64,000 nt of DNA, taken from the NCBI GenBank assembly GCA_038087015.1, contig JASBNA010000103.1, positions 1 through 64,000 of the forward strand, in the 5' to 3' direction. This document shows, piece by piece, positions 34,394-46,658 of this stretch. The stretch is from Cerrena zonata (Eukaryota; Basidiomycota; Agaricomycetes; Polyporales; Cerrenaceae). Each line of letters opens with the position of its first letter. The stretch's first letter is position 1. Below the pieces are notes generated by a model that saw only the letters and a list, made by a program, of their open reading frames with translations, ran no database searches and was not told where the DNA came from. Made by a program: the position numbers and the translations under genes.

Positions 34394-35518
34394 ATGGCTG
34401 ACGCCTCGAGGACTGACAATAAATCTGTTTGTGCTGCGCGTTATATTATATATCTACTAAACTGAACTATAATAACAGACGTTGGACCTTTTCTCAAGTG
34501 TCACCATACAGGGTCTTGTTGATAGTGAACCATTCGTTTTACAAAGGACCATTTCGTTCCCCTCCCGACTAGCCTCTTATTACAAAAAATGGATACATCA
34601 CTGCAGCATGCAGTGCCACCCTATACCAAAACATGGTCGTCACTTACACCTCCGACTCGGTGAACTCATCGGAATTGGACGCGACTCACATGTCTACGGT
34701 GTGCATGTCCTAAACATCACCTCCAACTCGAGCATTGGTTCTGATTCACAGGACGCACAACCTCAACCCGATCTTAACCTTCCAGACTTATGCATTAAAC
34801 TGGTCGAGCCAGACAAACCACGGTCATTGGCTCGCGAGGCGTGGTTCTACGAACAATTGGATAAGATGGGTCTGCAGGGGGTAGCGGCTCCACGTAATTA
34901 TGGACTCTTCACTGCCCATTGTCCCTTTTCCCAGGTCATACCATGGCGTACTGAGGACTGGTTTTTTCGTCAGGAAGGACGTGACGCGGCATCATATGAA
35001 GGAATCCAATTCGATCGACAGTGCTATGAACCCGAGGACGATATACCATTATACGATGATGATCATGGTAGCAATGTTAATTCACATTGGAAGACCTTCC
35101 TACAAGATTCGGAGTCGCCCATTGTTTCCCTGATGTTACTTGAGAGATTAGGAGAAACCCTGCAACCCGAGTCAAGAAAGAGACCATTCTGTGGCGAGGC
35201 TATACGGTAAGTATTGGTTTAGCATTGGTTCGCATACCTGTTGTGTGCTCATTGTTTATTGTCAGGCAAGATATTAAAGATATCTTAGAGGATATCTCAT
35301 GGAGTGGATTTGAGCATCAGGACCTACGATGCAATCAGTTTGCTCGTTCAATACACCCCACCCCTTGTCCTCGACATGGTCGTGCCCATGAATGGCATAT
35401 ATTAGATTTCCAGTGTATTGTTAGAGTATCTGCTACGGATGACGATCGGAAAGAGCTCAAACGGATCTCGCAGCGCGTAGTTGATCTTAAGTACTTCTGG
35501 TGTCTATCATTGTGCTGA
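34394..35518 (+). CDS. Divergent protein-kinase-like protein
   Basis: Exons 34394-34426, 34479-35206 and 35266-35518 join in frame to 337 residues. A Gly-rich loop (LGELIGIGRDSHVYGVHVL), a possible catalytic Lys (LCIKLVEPDK) and an early helix (SLAREAWFYEQLDKMGL) resemble a kinase N-lobe. A hinge-like MLLERLGETL follows. The third exon gives FEHQDLRCNQF, like an HxDLRxxN catalytic loop, and ILDFQCI, where DFQ replaces DFG. A long acidic insert separates the lobes. The family is one of the unclassified kinase-fold groups found in Agaricomycetes. Activity is uncertain because the glycine of DFG is missing. The first short exon is the least certain. Confidence 0.65.
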
Positions 35519-35584
35519 TTCTGTCTCCGTTGATGGCCTATCAACGGCATGTTTGTGGGCTGTGTGTCTTAGAGAAGTTATTTT

Positions 35585-35960
35585 ATGTGTTGCCATGGGG
35601 GGAAATTGAACTCTGCTGGGCACCTGAACGCTCAGACCGTTCTGCTCAAGGCTCCGAAGCAAGTACCAGCAATACTCTCACATCACCTCTAGAGATGTTT
35701 GACAGACGATCTCCGTCATCGAAGCTTTCGTGAACTGTGCTCAAAAATTCTCAGGATGGACCGTCAAGAAATATAATTACTTCATTCTTCTGAAGCACAT
35801 CGGAAGTGATAATATCTGCTAGTGTGTGTTACATTTATTTCTTTTGGCAAGCATTTCCTTGTGGATACCACGAGTCCTTTCTCTTCAAGCATACCTTTTT
35901 CCTATCCTGTTCCTGCTTTTTTACTTGGGAGTGTTCGTTTTTAATCCCGCAGAGAGAAAA
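35585..35960 (+). pseudogene. Decayed copy of the TKL kinase/membrane gene
   Basis: WGEIELCWAPERSDR at about 35597 matches WETIQLCWASEHSDR of the gene at 31.7 kb. STSNTLTSPLEMFD matches STSTAITSPPEMFD. EAFVNCAQKFSGWTVKK at about 35721 matches the membrane-region segment RAFVNCIRQFSGWTIKK. A last hydrophobic stretch (FPILFLLFYLGVFVFNP) matches the final helix. Most of the kinase and several helices are missing, and the pieces are in different frames. Confidence 0.75.
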
Positions 35961-36009
35961 GACGTAGGTACAATGATCAGTCTCTCTTCTGTGCCTTCGT
36001 CCTCAAGGG

Positions 36010-37858
36010 CTATAAATATAGCATGCGTGCATCAGGGATTGTAACTACGAAAGATAAAACAACAAATTCACACACATTGAACGTCGAGTCAACTATTTGG
36101 AGGTCTATCCCCTGAATAGTCTTGAGAATACTCATCGCATGCCTCTTCTGCTTCCCAAACGAACATTTCAAGACTGAAACGCTCTGAATATGCGGAGCTA
36201 AACTCGTGCACATCAACACTACGTCCTTTTCTTTAAGTACCATGCTCTCGAGATACAGTGCCTCGAGAACATGACACAGTCGCGGTCTCCCATGCTGAGC
36301 GTGTGCTGCGATAAGCTGACATACGTCGGGGCCACATGAGTGAAGTCGTACGCAGCGGATATCTGGAAGGAGACTGAGTAAAATGATTAAATCGCCCGCG
36401 GACAATTTCGTAGATAGAGTTGTGATGTCGATGAATGTTAACTCTTTTATGTTCCGTAGATTTAGCACAAGGTGCACGAGGGATGCCACTGTGAGCCTAA
36501 TAGATGGCCCTAATGAGTATGACAACAAAGGTTCCCCCGCAAGTTCTGAGGTCGTGCATACTCCAGTAGGAATCCGTGATTGATATATTTCAATCTTTTG
36601 ACTTTGTCTGTCTATCGCAACTTTCTCCGCACCGGATAGACAGGGGAGACACCGTGGATCCAACGGTAAGATGTCCGTAAAGGACCTAGTACTTGTGTTT
36701 TTGAGGGAGATATGTGTTGATGACCCCACTGTAAGACTGGATAGAATATATAGGATATCGGCTGAAGGCAATTCTAGCGTGAGGTATTTGAGATTAACAA
36801 CTGGGATGGGTTCCTCGAGTTTCACTGTTTCTTCGATTTCGAAGAGGCTCGTTCCATCCGAGATGGATAGAAACAGAGTCTCCAGCAAGGGTGCCCGTCG
36901 TATGATAGAAATAATGTCGAAGGTGCCTGGGAGAATTGTGGGGGATGTTATTTTGAGCGTCTTGAGGTCATTATAAATGGTAGATGACGAAGGTAGGAGG
37001 ATTCCATCGAGAGAAAGATACCGGAGATTAGGGCATTGATCGAAAAAATTATTTATGCGACGATCTTCTGGGTACTCAGATTCCTGGGTCGGTGTGCAAT
37101 GGACACAACGGATCGAGAGCATTTCCAATAATTTAGGTTCGAGCTTGACGGTGGTCGTAACGAACCACTTGTTGGGGATTGCCCATCCCAGCGCGAGGTC
37201 TCGAATAGAATTAATCTCTCGAACTATGAATGCTTCATAGTTCTTCCTTCTCGACTCATCCCTTGATGAGGAAGGGAATGCGAGAGAGTCGGGGTCAGCA
37301 ATCTTCACACTTCGAGGAATCGTCCTGTTGCGCTCCACAAACAGGTCTAAGATACGAGGGGATATTGCATTAAGGCTCAAGTCAATGCAACGCCACAATG
37401 ACGGATTTCTTAGGCAGATATCTCTCCACATCGCACAGGTCCATGAGAGCCTGGTGATACCTCGATAGTTGTAGCCACCGTTCCCGACGATATCGAAGAT
37501 GCATACAAGCACCTTCTCAGGAAGGTTGTTGATTGTAGCTTCGGTATTGCGCCGGGATTTCAGATTTGCTACCGCATACTTGAATGAGTTGATCATGTCG
37601 CTCATGGTCCTTGTAGCATTAGAGAGATCGACATCAATGGCTGTGCGTGCATTCTCGTTCGAGGCCTCGGGAAACAATCGTTCAAATCTGACCGAAGCAA
37701 TCAGCGTGGACTATGATACAGTAGTTGTAACTGTAAGAAATCCGCTACCTTTTTTCTGGGGGCCACTCGCTCTGAAGCGATGCCAGAAACGTTTCTAGAC
37801 TTTGCGTCAACAAACCACATCCTTTTGGCGGTATGTTCGTATCGCACGTAGCATCCAT
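36010..37858 (-). CDS. F-box/LRR-type protein
   Basis: Two exons on the minus strand (37858-37749 and 37687-36010) join across a 61-bp intron to 595 residues. The start gives MDATCDTNIPPKGCGLLTQS. The F-box lies around residues 90-135 (INNLPEKVLVCIFDIV, ITRLSWTCAMWRDICLRNPS). Irregular leucine-rich segments follow (for example CPNLRYLSLDGILLP, VVNLKYLTLELP, VLEALYLESMVL). F-box proteins link Skp1-Cullin ubiquitin ligases to substrates, and this arrangement is one of the largest families in Agaricomycetes. The substrate is unknown. Confidence 0.85.
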
Positions 37859-38427
37859 ATGTAGCTCGAGTGCTGATTGTTCGATTGGGCTACAGTGAGC
37901 GTCGCTGTGTTAGATAATTAATGGCTCGGAGGTATCGATACAGAACCGTGTGATGAGATCCCACACATGGTTGCGTCGAGCCTCGGGGGCACTACGTAAG
38001 CTTACAATGATGCCCACACTCGGAAATCGAAGTCTAAATAAAACAGTTATGGAAATCGTCATGATACCAGCCGTGAGCCAAGCCTACGAGGCTACGCCAC
38101 TTCGAAATATAATTGAAAATTTACTGCGCGTCCCCAGTGTTCATGCATCATGAATCGCATTCGACAATTCTCAGGAGAGGTCTCCAAGAAAGAAGAAATA
38201 CGTATGCTTCGCACTTTGCTTCTTTTAAGCTTTGAATGTTTACCGGGACGTAAGCGTATGTTTCAAACGTCACAATATCTCTCCAAAAAGTCAGAAACAG
38301 AAGATGTCAGAGAAAGACGAAAAGAGACACATATTACACACAAATCTGAAACCGAAAGCAAAAGATATAAGTACAAAACAAAGGAAAAGAAAGCAGAGGG
38401 AAAAGCAGAATCATAACACATCGTCAT
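37859..38427. other. Intergenic with one pseudogene fragment
   Basis: Holds the upstream region of the F-box gene and, at about 38130-38250, a fragment of the TKL kinase/membrane gene. A lysine-rich low-complexity stretch follows. Confidence 0.5.
38130..38250 (+). pseudogene. Second decayed fragment of the TKL kinase/membrane gene
   Basis: IRQFSGEVSKKEEIRMLRTL from about 38159 corresponds to IRQFSGWTIKKEAIRILCAS of the intact gene, and LLLLSFE to LLLSFGG. The similarity stops at about 38235. Only one membrane-proximal piece remains, so this is a dead duplication, 4 kb beyond the source gene. Confidence 0.65.
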
Positions 38428-39835
38428 TCATGAACCTTTCATAACACCCTCGCCCGTCTTTGAGTCCGAATCATCAGGAGCGAGGTCTTTCCAAGGCACG
38501 TTCCATGGCATCTCCACGATCCCAATCACATAATCCCCCATCCCTTCTTCCGACCCGAGAGGCTCCTTAACGATAGAAAGCCGTTGTTTCCCCTTACCTT
38601 CTTTGCTCTCCCCACTCGACATGGAAATTCCGCTTATCCTCTTGCCTCCGATACCACATGTACCCAAGTGGTTGGGATCAGGCATCTTGATCACCACGCT
38701 CACTTGCATACCTTCTACTTCGCCACTCTCCTCCTCTTCCTCATCTGCAGGAGGAATAAGACCGAGATGACGAGGATGGACGCCCATCTCTATCAGGAGA
38801 GCGAGGACGTAGGGGCTCGAAAGGAGGTAAGCGCGAATACGGATAAGCAAGGGTTCTCGAGGTGAGGGCTGTTGTGTCGGAGTAGGTAGCTGATGGGGAG
38901 TATTTGCATTCGCAGTTGTCGGAGCAGCAGTCTGAGTCTGTCTCGTCCAGTTAGCATGCGAAGGTGTCCTTCCAGACGGCCTCGCTCTTTCTACACGTTC
39001 TCGGATTTCTCGGATGGTGGGAAGAGCGTTGTGAGGTGGAGGTGGAACGGGGGCCGATATGCGACCGATACGGCCTGGGAAGTAACCTAGAGAGGGTTCG
39101 GGAGATATGAGGGTGGGTGATATCGTTGGAGAAGTAGGCTGTGGTATTGGGTTTGAGGGAGAAGTGGATGTGTCAACTTTGGAAGAGACGAACAGGAGCT
39201 TCGCGGAGAGAGGCTAGAGAGGAGTTTGGTTAGTATTCGGTAGCTTAGGGTTTCATTCAAAGTATCGAGTGTCCAAAGCACGAGGCTGTAAAACTTGGCG
39301 AGTTGGAACTTCATAGAATGGAGACATACTCCCCATTTAGGACACGGTAAAATTAATCTACTTGAGATTCATAACCTAGGGCAAGCGAAAGCATCCTTGT
39401 CGTGATTTCGAAGTGAGGCATATTTAAGGTTTCACAATGCTGTTCAACCTCACACGAGTAGATCATCGAACGATCCTCGATCACATTTGACTGTAAATGA
39501 AAATCACTCACTCTTACACAATCCCACTTCCCTTCAGCCTTCAATTCCTCCGGCCAAACGTCCCATATCTCGGGTTTCCTGAGTTCTCTTCTCTTCTTCC
39601 GGTGACCACCGTCATTATCCAAATCGTCCAAACCGAACCCACGTCGGAGGGCCCACGCAACTCTCCTTGTCCCGAGTCCGCATCCCAGAAAGAAGAGAAA
39701 CAAAGCAATAAAAGCGATCAAAAAGCTGAACGGAATCGACGATGATGGGTTGAGTGGTTTCGGACCATTATCGGTATTAGTACCCGTCGATGTCGACGTC
39801 GGACTGACGCTCCCTGTGGATGATTGGATGGCCAT
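38428..39835 (-). CDS. Proline-rich membrane protein of unknown function
   Basis: Two exons on the minus strand (39835-39512 and 39213-38428) give 369 residues if a 298-bp intron is accepted. A luminal Ser/Thr-rich N-terminus is followed by one helix (FSFLIAFIALFLFFLGCGLG), then a basic/aromatic juxtamembrane part (RRVAWALRRGFGL, KPEIWDVWPEELKAEGKWD). A Pro/Ser/Thr-rich middle and a more ordered acidic C-terminal region follow (IRIRAYLLSSPYVLALLIEM, VSVVIKMPDPN). The splice CVR|PLSAK is in phase, but the intron is much longer than its neighbours, so a small middle exon may be missing. The family is not recognised beyond being a fungal membrane protein. Confidence 0.6.
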
Positions 39836-41459
39836 GGCGTCCAAGCACGATCTGGACGGGTCACCTCATGGAGGTTGGGACGAGAGGAGAAGAGTGTCTG
39901 CCTGAGAGAAATTGATGTCTGTGTGCAAAGAGTAAGCAACGCATGAGAAAGTTAGCTGATAATAACCCGTCTTAGCCAATGGAAGCTACCAGTTGCAATC
40001 CAAGTACGGAAAACTCCCGTCAATCACCTTTCAGAATGTCGTCGCGGAGCAAAAGCAAGATCCCATCATCTCTCCGCAGCACAGTCGCTTCCTCGACAAT
40101 TCCTAAAACAGTAATTCAGTTGGACGTGTGAAAGGGTGTTGCAACGTTAGACATTAATGACAGTCTTATAGCTGTTACTTTTCTCGAGTTCTTAGTCTTC
40201 AATATGTGAATATGTCACATTATTTTCAATGCAAAAAGTTACTAGGCTTCAAGATGATAGGCTGTGGGCGAGTAACTACCGCCCATGGGGTTCCGAGTCA
40301 AGTCTCCAGGACATCTTGAATACGAATCTGATTCAGGAAGACCCCTCAACCTGTAGGCACGAAGTCGTTCTGTTCTATGGTACTCTATGACAACGCTTCA
40401 AAGGCTCTTTAGCTAGAAAATTGGTGAGGCCGGCTCATGCTCCTTCCTGGTGAACGTAGGTTTACAGCTAATGCTCAGGCTTCAAGCTCAAGGTTCAAAC
40501 GTTCAAACATCACAACGCACAAATGGTTCAGAGAAGTCGAAGGAAGCATGAAAGTCTGGTGAGTGGTCCGCATACTATTCCAATGACATACGCTCACTCA
40601 ACTTGGTGTGCCAACGGTGAGGTAATTATATGATTGTGAAACGTGACATATTCAGGTTCAATATGTTGCCGATACAGGTTTCCAACGGTCACAGAGTGTC
40701 TTCGAGCTATCGATTTTGGCACAACAGTTTCCTTTGTCTCAATGCCTTCCATTCTACACGACGACATGCCTGAATGGTATGGCCGCGGCCAGGCTTTTCG
40801 AAGATGTTTTCTAACTTTCTGGGTGTTTCCCTGCCCTTCCCTTTATTAGGTTCAATTTCAATTCCAACGGAAGAATCAACGGATTCACAACGTTATTGAG
40901 GGGTGCTGACTGAGACGTGAAAGTTGTACCATTCTTCTATTCTTCCCTGTCAGAAGATTGTACAGGGTCAAGCGCCATCAGCATGTAACTGAAATTTATT
41001 ACCTGCCGGGCTCTCGCTAACGTATGTTACAGATTACAGGTGAACATAAATATTTGCGATACCCTGAGCTTTCTGCTGAAGAACAATCAACCAAACGGTA
41101 ATTTTAGGTAGAGGATATCGATATCGTTCTACAATGTATACCGGATTCATCAACCTTTCAGCCTTCGTCTCGAACCGTATCCCATAACCCTGTTGCAGCA
41201 CATGAGGCAAACGGCAATTAAGCACGCATACAGGACTGCATGCGATACATACGTTCAATAATGAAGCGAACAATAGAAGCCTCTCCGAGACAGCGAAGAC
41301 AGGCGTACCGTGCCCTCAATCATTGAATGTAAACGTAACCAGTGAACGTAGTCGAATCAGTATAAAGAGGCAATACAGTAGTATGTCTCTCCATATACTC
41401 CATATATCTGTATTCTCTGACTATTCTACACAGTTCTACACTATTGTCTCTCAATCAAT
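39836..41459. other. Intergenic, nothing recognised
   Basis: About 1.6 kb without a supported gene. A TATAAA at 41361-41366 lies 94 bp upstream of the next ATG and probably serves it. Confidence 0.45.
41361..41366 (+). promoter_or_regulatory. TATA box of the TM/WD40 gene
   Basis: TATAAA 94 bp before the ATG at 41460, followed by an AT-rich and then pyrimidine-rich leader. Confidence 0.45.
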
Positions 41460-44400
41460 ATGTCTCAACGTGAGTATCACCGTGTTCTCTCTTGCCTGTT
41501 TCTGATGCTATAAATATAACCCTAGAGCATGACAGGGTCTTGAATCATGTACCTTCCAATTCCGCTTCTCATGTTGCTACAATGCCCTCCCAAACGCCGT
41601 TCGAAAACGCCTCGAAAACGATCACAAATTCCGATCCATCCAAATCCCCTTGGGGTATTTTCCTCGATAAATTGCAACAGTTTGGACGCAAGGGTGAGTA
41701 ATAGTTGTTTTGATTGACTTCTATTACTTACTATCAAGCCCTAGACGTGATAGAATCCATAGACGAGTGTTTCTACCACACGGGAGGACTCGATTTCGAA
41801 CACTTTCGAACGTTAGTTCCTTAGATCGGACTATTACTGTTAATGAAATACTTACCCTCTTTGTCTCTATAGAAGCATCAAAGATACTAACTGGAAAGTA
41901 CGTAACTCGTTTTTTAAATACGCTGTATCCACTCACTAGGATGGCCAACTTATTAGCTCCACCATGTCACTGTCAAGGCTCGCCAGTTGCGAGGGACTTT
42001 AGCAGTTGGAATGCTCACGTCAGTGTGCGACATACGAAATAATCTAGCTGAGTTGCTATTTCTTTGCGAACAGAACGCAGCAGTACTATTCCCCCAAAGA
42101 ATCTTCCCGCCTGAGACGTTCCGGGACCAATATTGTCAAGATAGGTCCCTTCAGAGGACTGGAATGAAACGTGTCTTACACGGTCTGAGTTCCTTTGGGA
42201 AGGACAAACCGACATTTGGACAGCTTCCAGTATCCATGGAGGAACTAGCTCAGTGCTTCACAACCTTTCTGGATTGTCTCAATGAGTACCCGGATCCAGA
42301 GACGGAGGAACTCGGTTATGCAGTCTTCACTCTGGCGAGCGACTTGGAGGCGAGTACGGCAGCTTTGTTGAATATCTCTCGTACTGAATGATCAATAGTA
42401 TTGGTCTTCATGTTTGAAAGAATACCAGGGTAGGAAAATTATTAAACGTTCTATACAGCTACTCAAACATTGGTATCTTTATCCCTAGGACAATTGACGG
42501 AGCTGGCTGTGAGACAATATATACACGACATTACACTTGAAATAGATGTGCAACTGCGCATCGTTGCAGACCAACTACCTAAATTTATCACATCTGGTTC
42601 GTCCCTCTTACACCATTTCCATTCTCGAACCTAAAAATGTGGTTCCACAATGTCTCGCTATAAAGGCTTCAAAACCATTATTTCCCATCAAAAGGATGTC
42701 GCCGATAATCTAGTGATTCTAGCGACATTTTTTACTTCAACGGCAGCTACGACACTACAATTCTCATACGCGCAATCCGAATCTCCTTTATTCACTAGTG
42801 TGAATGCGTTTTGGTTCCTGGCCCTGGTCTTCAGTCTTGGAGCAGCCGGGAATGGCCTCATGTCTCTAAGTTGGAAGCGGCCGATGAAGTATGTAACTAA
42901 CCAGCTGTGCCTAAAACTTTACTGAACCAGAAGTTTTGCTATAAGCAACCACCCGGTTGCGTCTTGGATCCTTATATGGGTAACACGATCGCCTCTCCTC
43001 CTCGTAATTTTGGCTTTCGGGTGCTTTAGCGTGGGCATTGTATTGCTCGCTTACTCTTCGGGCCAGGTGCGTAGTTAGTTCATCAACTATGGTCACCACT
43101 GAGCGTTTTTTTTGTGCACATCTAGAACAAAATTGTCTCCACACTTGTCGCAGTCCTATCCGGCATTAGTTGTTTCTTCTTGTTCGTCCTTTATATCTCG
43201 ATCATTGGGGACAAACACACTACACAATGGTTGCGAAGAATCATCCCCGACATTATGAACTCAATAGGGAACAGATGTCACCTATATACCGACAGAATCA
43301 AATCTTTCTGTCTAAGGGATAAAATAATTCTGCCTTACCATAATGATAGACATGACCAGTCGGCTAGCTCATTGACATCGCGAGGTGCAACCAGCACTCC
43401 GCCAGCACCTACTACTCAAAATAGTCTCAAACCAGGGTCAAAGGGACGGACTTTGAAATATGCAATCAGGTACATCATGCACAGATCGCCTTTTGTAAAC
43501 AAGTTAACAGCGATGAAACGTCACGAAGAAGAAATCCGGATATCTGCTGCTGCAGTTTCCTCCATGCAATTTTCGCAACATGGAAACCTGTTGGCGATAT
43601 CAAGGTCTGCATCTTATGATACATGCTTGATATCTTCTCACTCCTTCTGGCTTAGCATGGGTGGAGAATTAGTAGTCAAGGATGTCGGAGTATGTCTCTA
43701 TTTTTACCTTCTGTCTTGTTTGGACCTATCTGATGCGGTAGCATTATAGAATAATAATTTGAAGTCTGGGCTGAAACGGTGCTATCTCGATGGTCTTGTT
43801 AGTCAGGTTCTTTGGTATGTACCGGTACTGGCTAGCTCATGTATACTCATGCATACTCATCGTATTGTGACTAGGTCTCCAGATGGCAAATATCTTCTCA
43901 CCAAGTCAAAACATAGGATTGCGTTACATACCAAAGTTAGGAATATCCTCAAACATTATCTCATACATGAGAGCTAATTTGGTTTATTTTGATAGGAGAA
44001 TGTCGAAGTGTGGACTCTGGAATGTAAAGAGCCCATAGCATCTATAGCATGGCTGCCATCAGGTACAGGTACGTGTGGAGTGAATCTTTACGGGATGACA
44101 ATGAACCCCCTTTCGAAGGATTTTTGTGTGCAAAAGCTAGGGTCATCGAGAAATATCCCTTCAAAGACCCCATCTCTACCGTGCCGGAATGCGAGTACCG
44201 ATACAATATCCATAAAATCGACTTGCTCGACATCGCAGTTGTAAATCCCTACCGCTTGGGTGACACAATTGAACGTGTAGTATGTATAGGTACACTCGCT
44301 GCCTCTGATGGTGGTTTAAATCCTAGTAGCAAGGCTCGTACTGAGAAACGAGTATTGGGTATGTTCATTGTCTGGTTATTCTGTACTGATGTGACTGACG

Positions 44401-45117
44401 ATCACGATTTACTATTTAGTCTACAACTTGGATAAAGAGCAAACGGAGAGGTGCATCCCTCCATACTCTCGTTACCGAGCAAAACTAACATTCAATCTAG
44501 CTTTATGCCCATCTTGCACGATGTCAACACTATCGTTATTTCGAAGACTTCTGAAATTCAGTCTGACATCAGCATTTTGATCAGCTATAACAAGGTTCGT
44601 TCTTTCGTATCATAGATTCAGCATGTTCTATTCCTTAATTACCCGTAGGCACCTCCCCAACGTTGGCGAATCAAACCTGAGTCGACACGCATCGACCTAC
44701 GCCATACATATATGTCTAATACTAAAGTAAATTTCGCAGGACCTGCGATATTTGGTGGAAGTCAGGATCAATTCGTTCTTTGCGGCACCGATAGTAGGTC
44801 GTTCACTCAGCACTTGTTGAAGAACTTTTTGACTAAGTACTTACCGGCTAGCTGGCGATATCTACATTTGGCACCGCATTTCTGGTGTCATTTTACGTCA
44901 CATAAAGCCAAATCCACAAGATTCTGTTGGTCCTGCTCGAACAAACGATGAATCCTCCACCGAGTGTAAGGATCATCCAACATATATTGCCTGGAACAAA
45001 GGCTCGAATGCCTTCATGTTTGCGACTGCAAAACATGACACCCGTGGACAGGTAGAACTGTGGTCTGAAACCGAAACCGAAACCGAAACCGTGGGAGTGA
45101 CAGCTACATCAGGATAA
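41460..45117 (+). pseudogene. Transmembrane/WD40-repeat protein with apparent frameshifts
   Basis: About 16 exons. The first four (41460-41469, 41526-41693, 41739-41811, 41873-41897) join in phase. Between about 41890 and 42050 the recognisable frame changes twice: MANLLAPPCHCQGSPVARDF is in one frame, then NNLAELLFLCEQNAAVLF in the next. From there to the TAA at 45115 all splices are in phase again. The product has a helical N-terminal domain, then a membrane region with three or four helices (NAFWFLALVFSLGAAGNGLM, SPLLLVILAFGCFSVGIVLL, VAVLSGISCFFLFVLYISII). A WD40-like propeller follows (VLWSPDGKYLLTKSKHRIAL, PIASIAWLPSGT, GDIYIWHRISGV). It ends in an ETETETET repeat. The family is expanded in Agaricomycetes and its role is unknown. 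It could be functional if the two shifts are sequence errors. Confidence 0.7.
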
Positions 45118-45352
45118 AAACCAAATACTTGTAGTTTGTGATATTTAACATTGCGAGGTATGTATCCTAGGCAAGCAGATATTTGTAGTGTCATTTTGTG
45201 TTGGGTAGCTTTGGGACGGGTGGTGCATTGCGAGACATATGTAGTATTTCATAGGTACTCTGTATCAGGTCGCCGGAGAAGCGTATTACTATAATAACAA
45301 TAGGCACGAGCGTAAATTTTGCCAGATATTTCTGCGAAAATAACGTGCGGGC

Positions 45353-46658
45353 CTACAACCTCACCTTTGACCAGTCCATCCTCCGAATATATTCTCGACT
45401 AGCAGAATCAGCTCCCTTAATAGCATGGAATACATTGTCCTCTGTAATACTGTCACCAATGTCCATCGACCAGATGGTTTCTCTAGGCGAACATGCGAGT
45501 TTCGCTACTGCGCGGAGTTCTTCATCGGTGACATTCGGTATCCCCAAGAGTTCAAAGGTTACGGGAAGATCCACTGTGAGCATGAATTCAATGTACTTCT
45601 CCAGCTCGGACGAAGGGGCATTGGTCAATATGAGATGAACGACGACACCAAAAGCCACTAGGTTCGTGAAAGTGATCAGAACCTGCATGAGAACCATCCG
45701 TCTTCACCCACCTTTTTCTCCATGAAGTAATCCATGTAGTGCATCGATCGCTGTGAGCCCATTATGTATCTGTCCGCATTATGATTAGCAGCCAAAATCC
45801 GAAATTACGGGGAAATGCGTACGCTATGTGCTGCTGCAACTCCACCCGATTCGAAGCCGAGACCGCTTAACAAGGTATTGGCTTCAACAACAGCTTCGAA
45901 GGCAGGAGTAACAGCATGGACTTTGTTGGCTTCGTATGCGACCTTCCCGTACTTTAGTAAGATCTCCTCGCACTTCTCGCTAATTGCACCAGAGACTTCA
46001 GTAGGTAGGCCTCCCCAGGGAACGACACTTTGCTTGCACGATTTAGCTTCTATATGTGTTGCAATTGCATCTCCCATTCCGGACGCAAGGAAACGAGCAG
46101 GAGCCTTTGCGATAATTGATGTATCCACCAAAACAATATCCGGGTTCTTCCTCATGAACTTGTAATGGTCAAAGTGGCCGTCCGGAGTGTAAACAACAGA
46201 TACCGCGGAGCAAGGAGCATCTGTAGCTGCGATGGTAGGCAGGCTAGCTACAGGGGTATGGATAGTTTCTGCTATAACTTTGGCACAGTCAAGAGTTTTG
46301 CCTCCTCCGACTCCAATCACGAAGTCGACATGGTTGCTTCGAGCATACTCTGTTAAGCGGTCTATCTCCTGGGTCGAAATCTCTCCAATAAATTCTGCAT
46401 AGGTCACGTTCAACGACGCTATGCGAAGATTATTGGCCAGATCATTTCCAGCTAAGAATCAACTGTGAGTACCATTCGTGTTTGGCAACATTTCGGGTAC
46501 ACACCGATATGGTATACCACAGAGTCACAAATCAGAAGAGGTGCATTTCCGAGTGCAGATAAATATTTGCCTGCGTTTCGAAATGCAGACGGACCTTGGA
46601 TGTATTTCAAGGGAGCCTGAAACAATCGCTCAGTAATTTTATCAGGGTTGTGAGGCAT
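45353..46658 (-). CDS. gldA: Glycerol dehydrogenase (iron/zinc-type alcohol dehydrogenase family)
   Basis: Minus-strand exons 46658-46505, 46451-45823, 45769-45712 and 45657-45353 join in frame to 381 residues, close to the length of bacterial GldA. The NAD-binding GGGKTLDCAKVIAE and the substrate-side motif PTIAATDAPCSAVSVVYT are present. The metal ligands are an Asp in SGMGDAIATHIEAK and two His in the AAHSIHNGLT and LHGEKVAFG segments; the last two are assembled across introns. The enzyme would oxidise glycerol to dihydroxyacetone with NAD+. The protein has no signal or membrane segment. The family is best known from bacteria, but this copy has three introns with normal splice sites, so it is a settled fungal gene. 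Confidence 0.92.
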
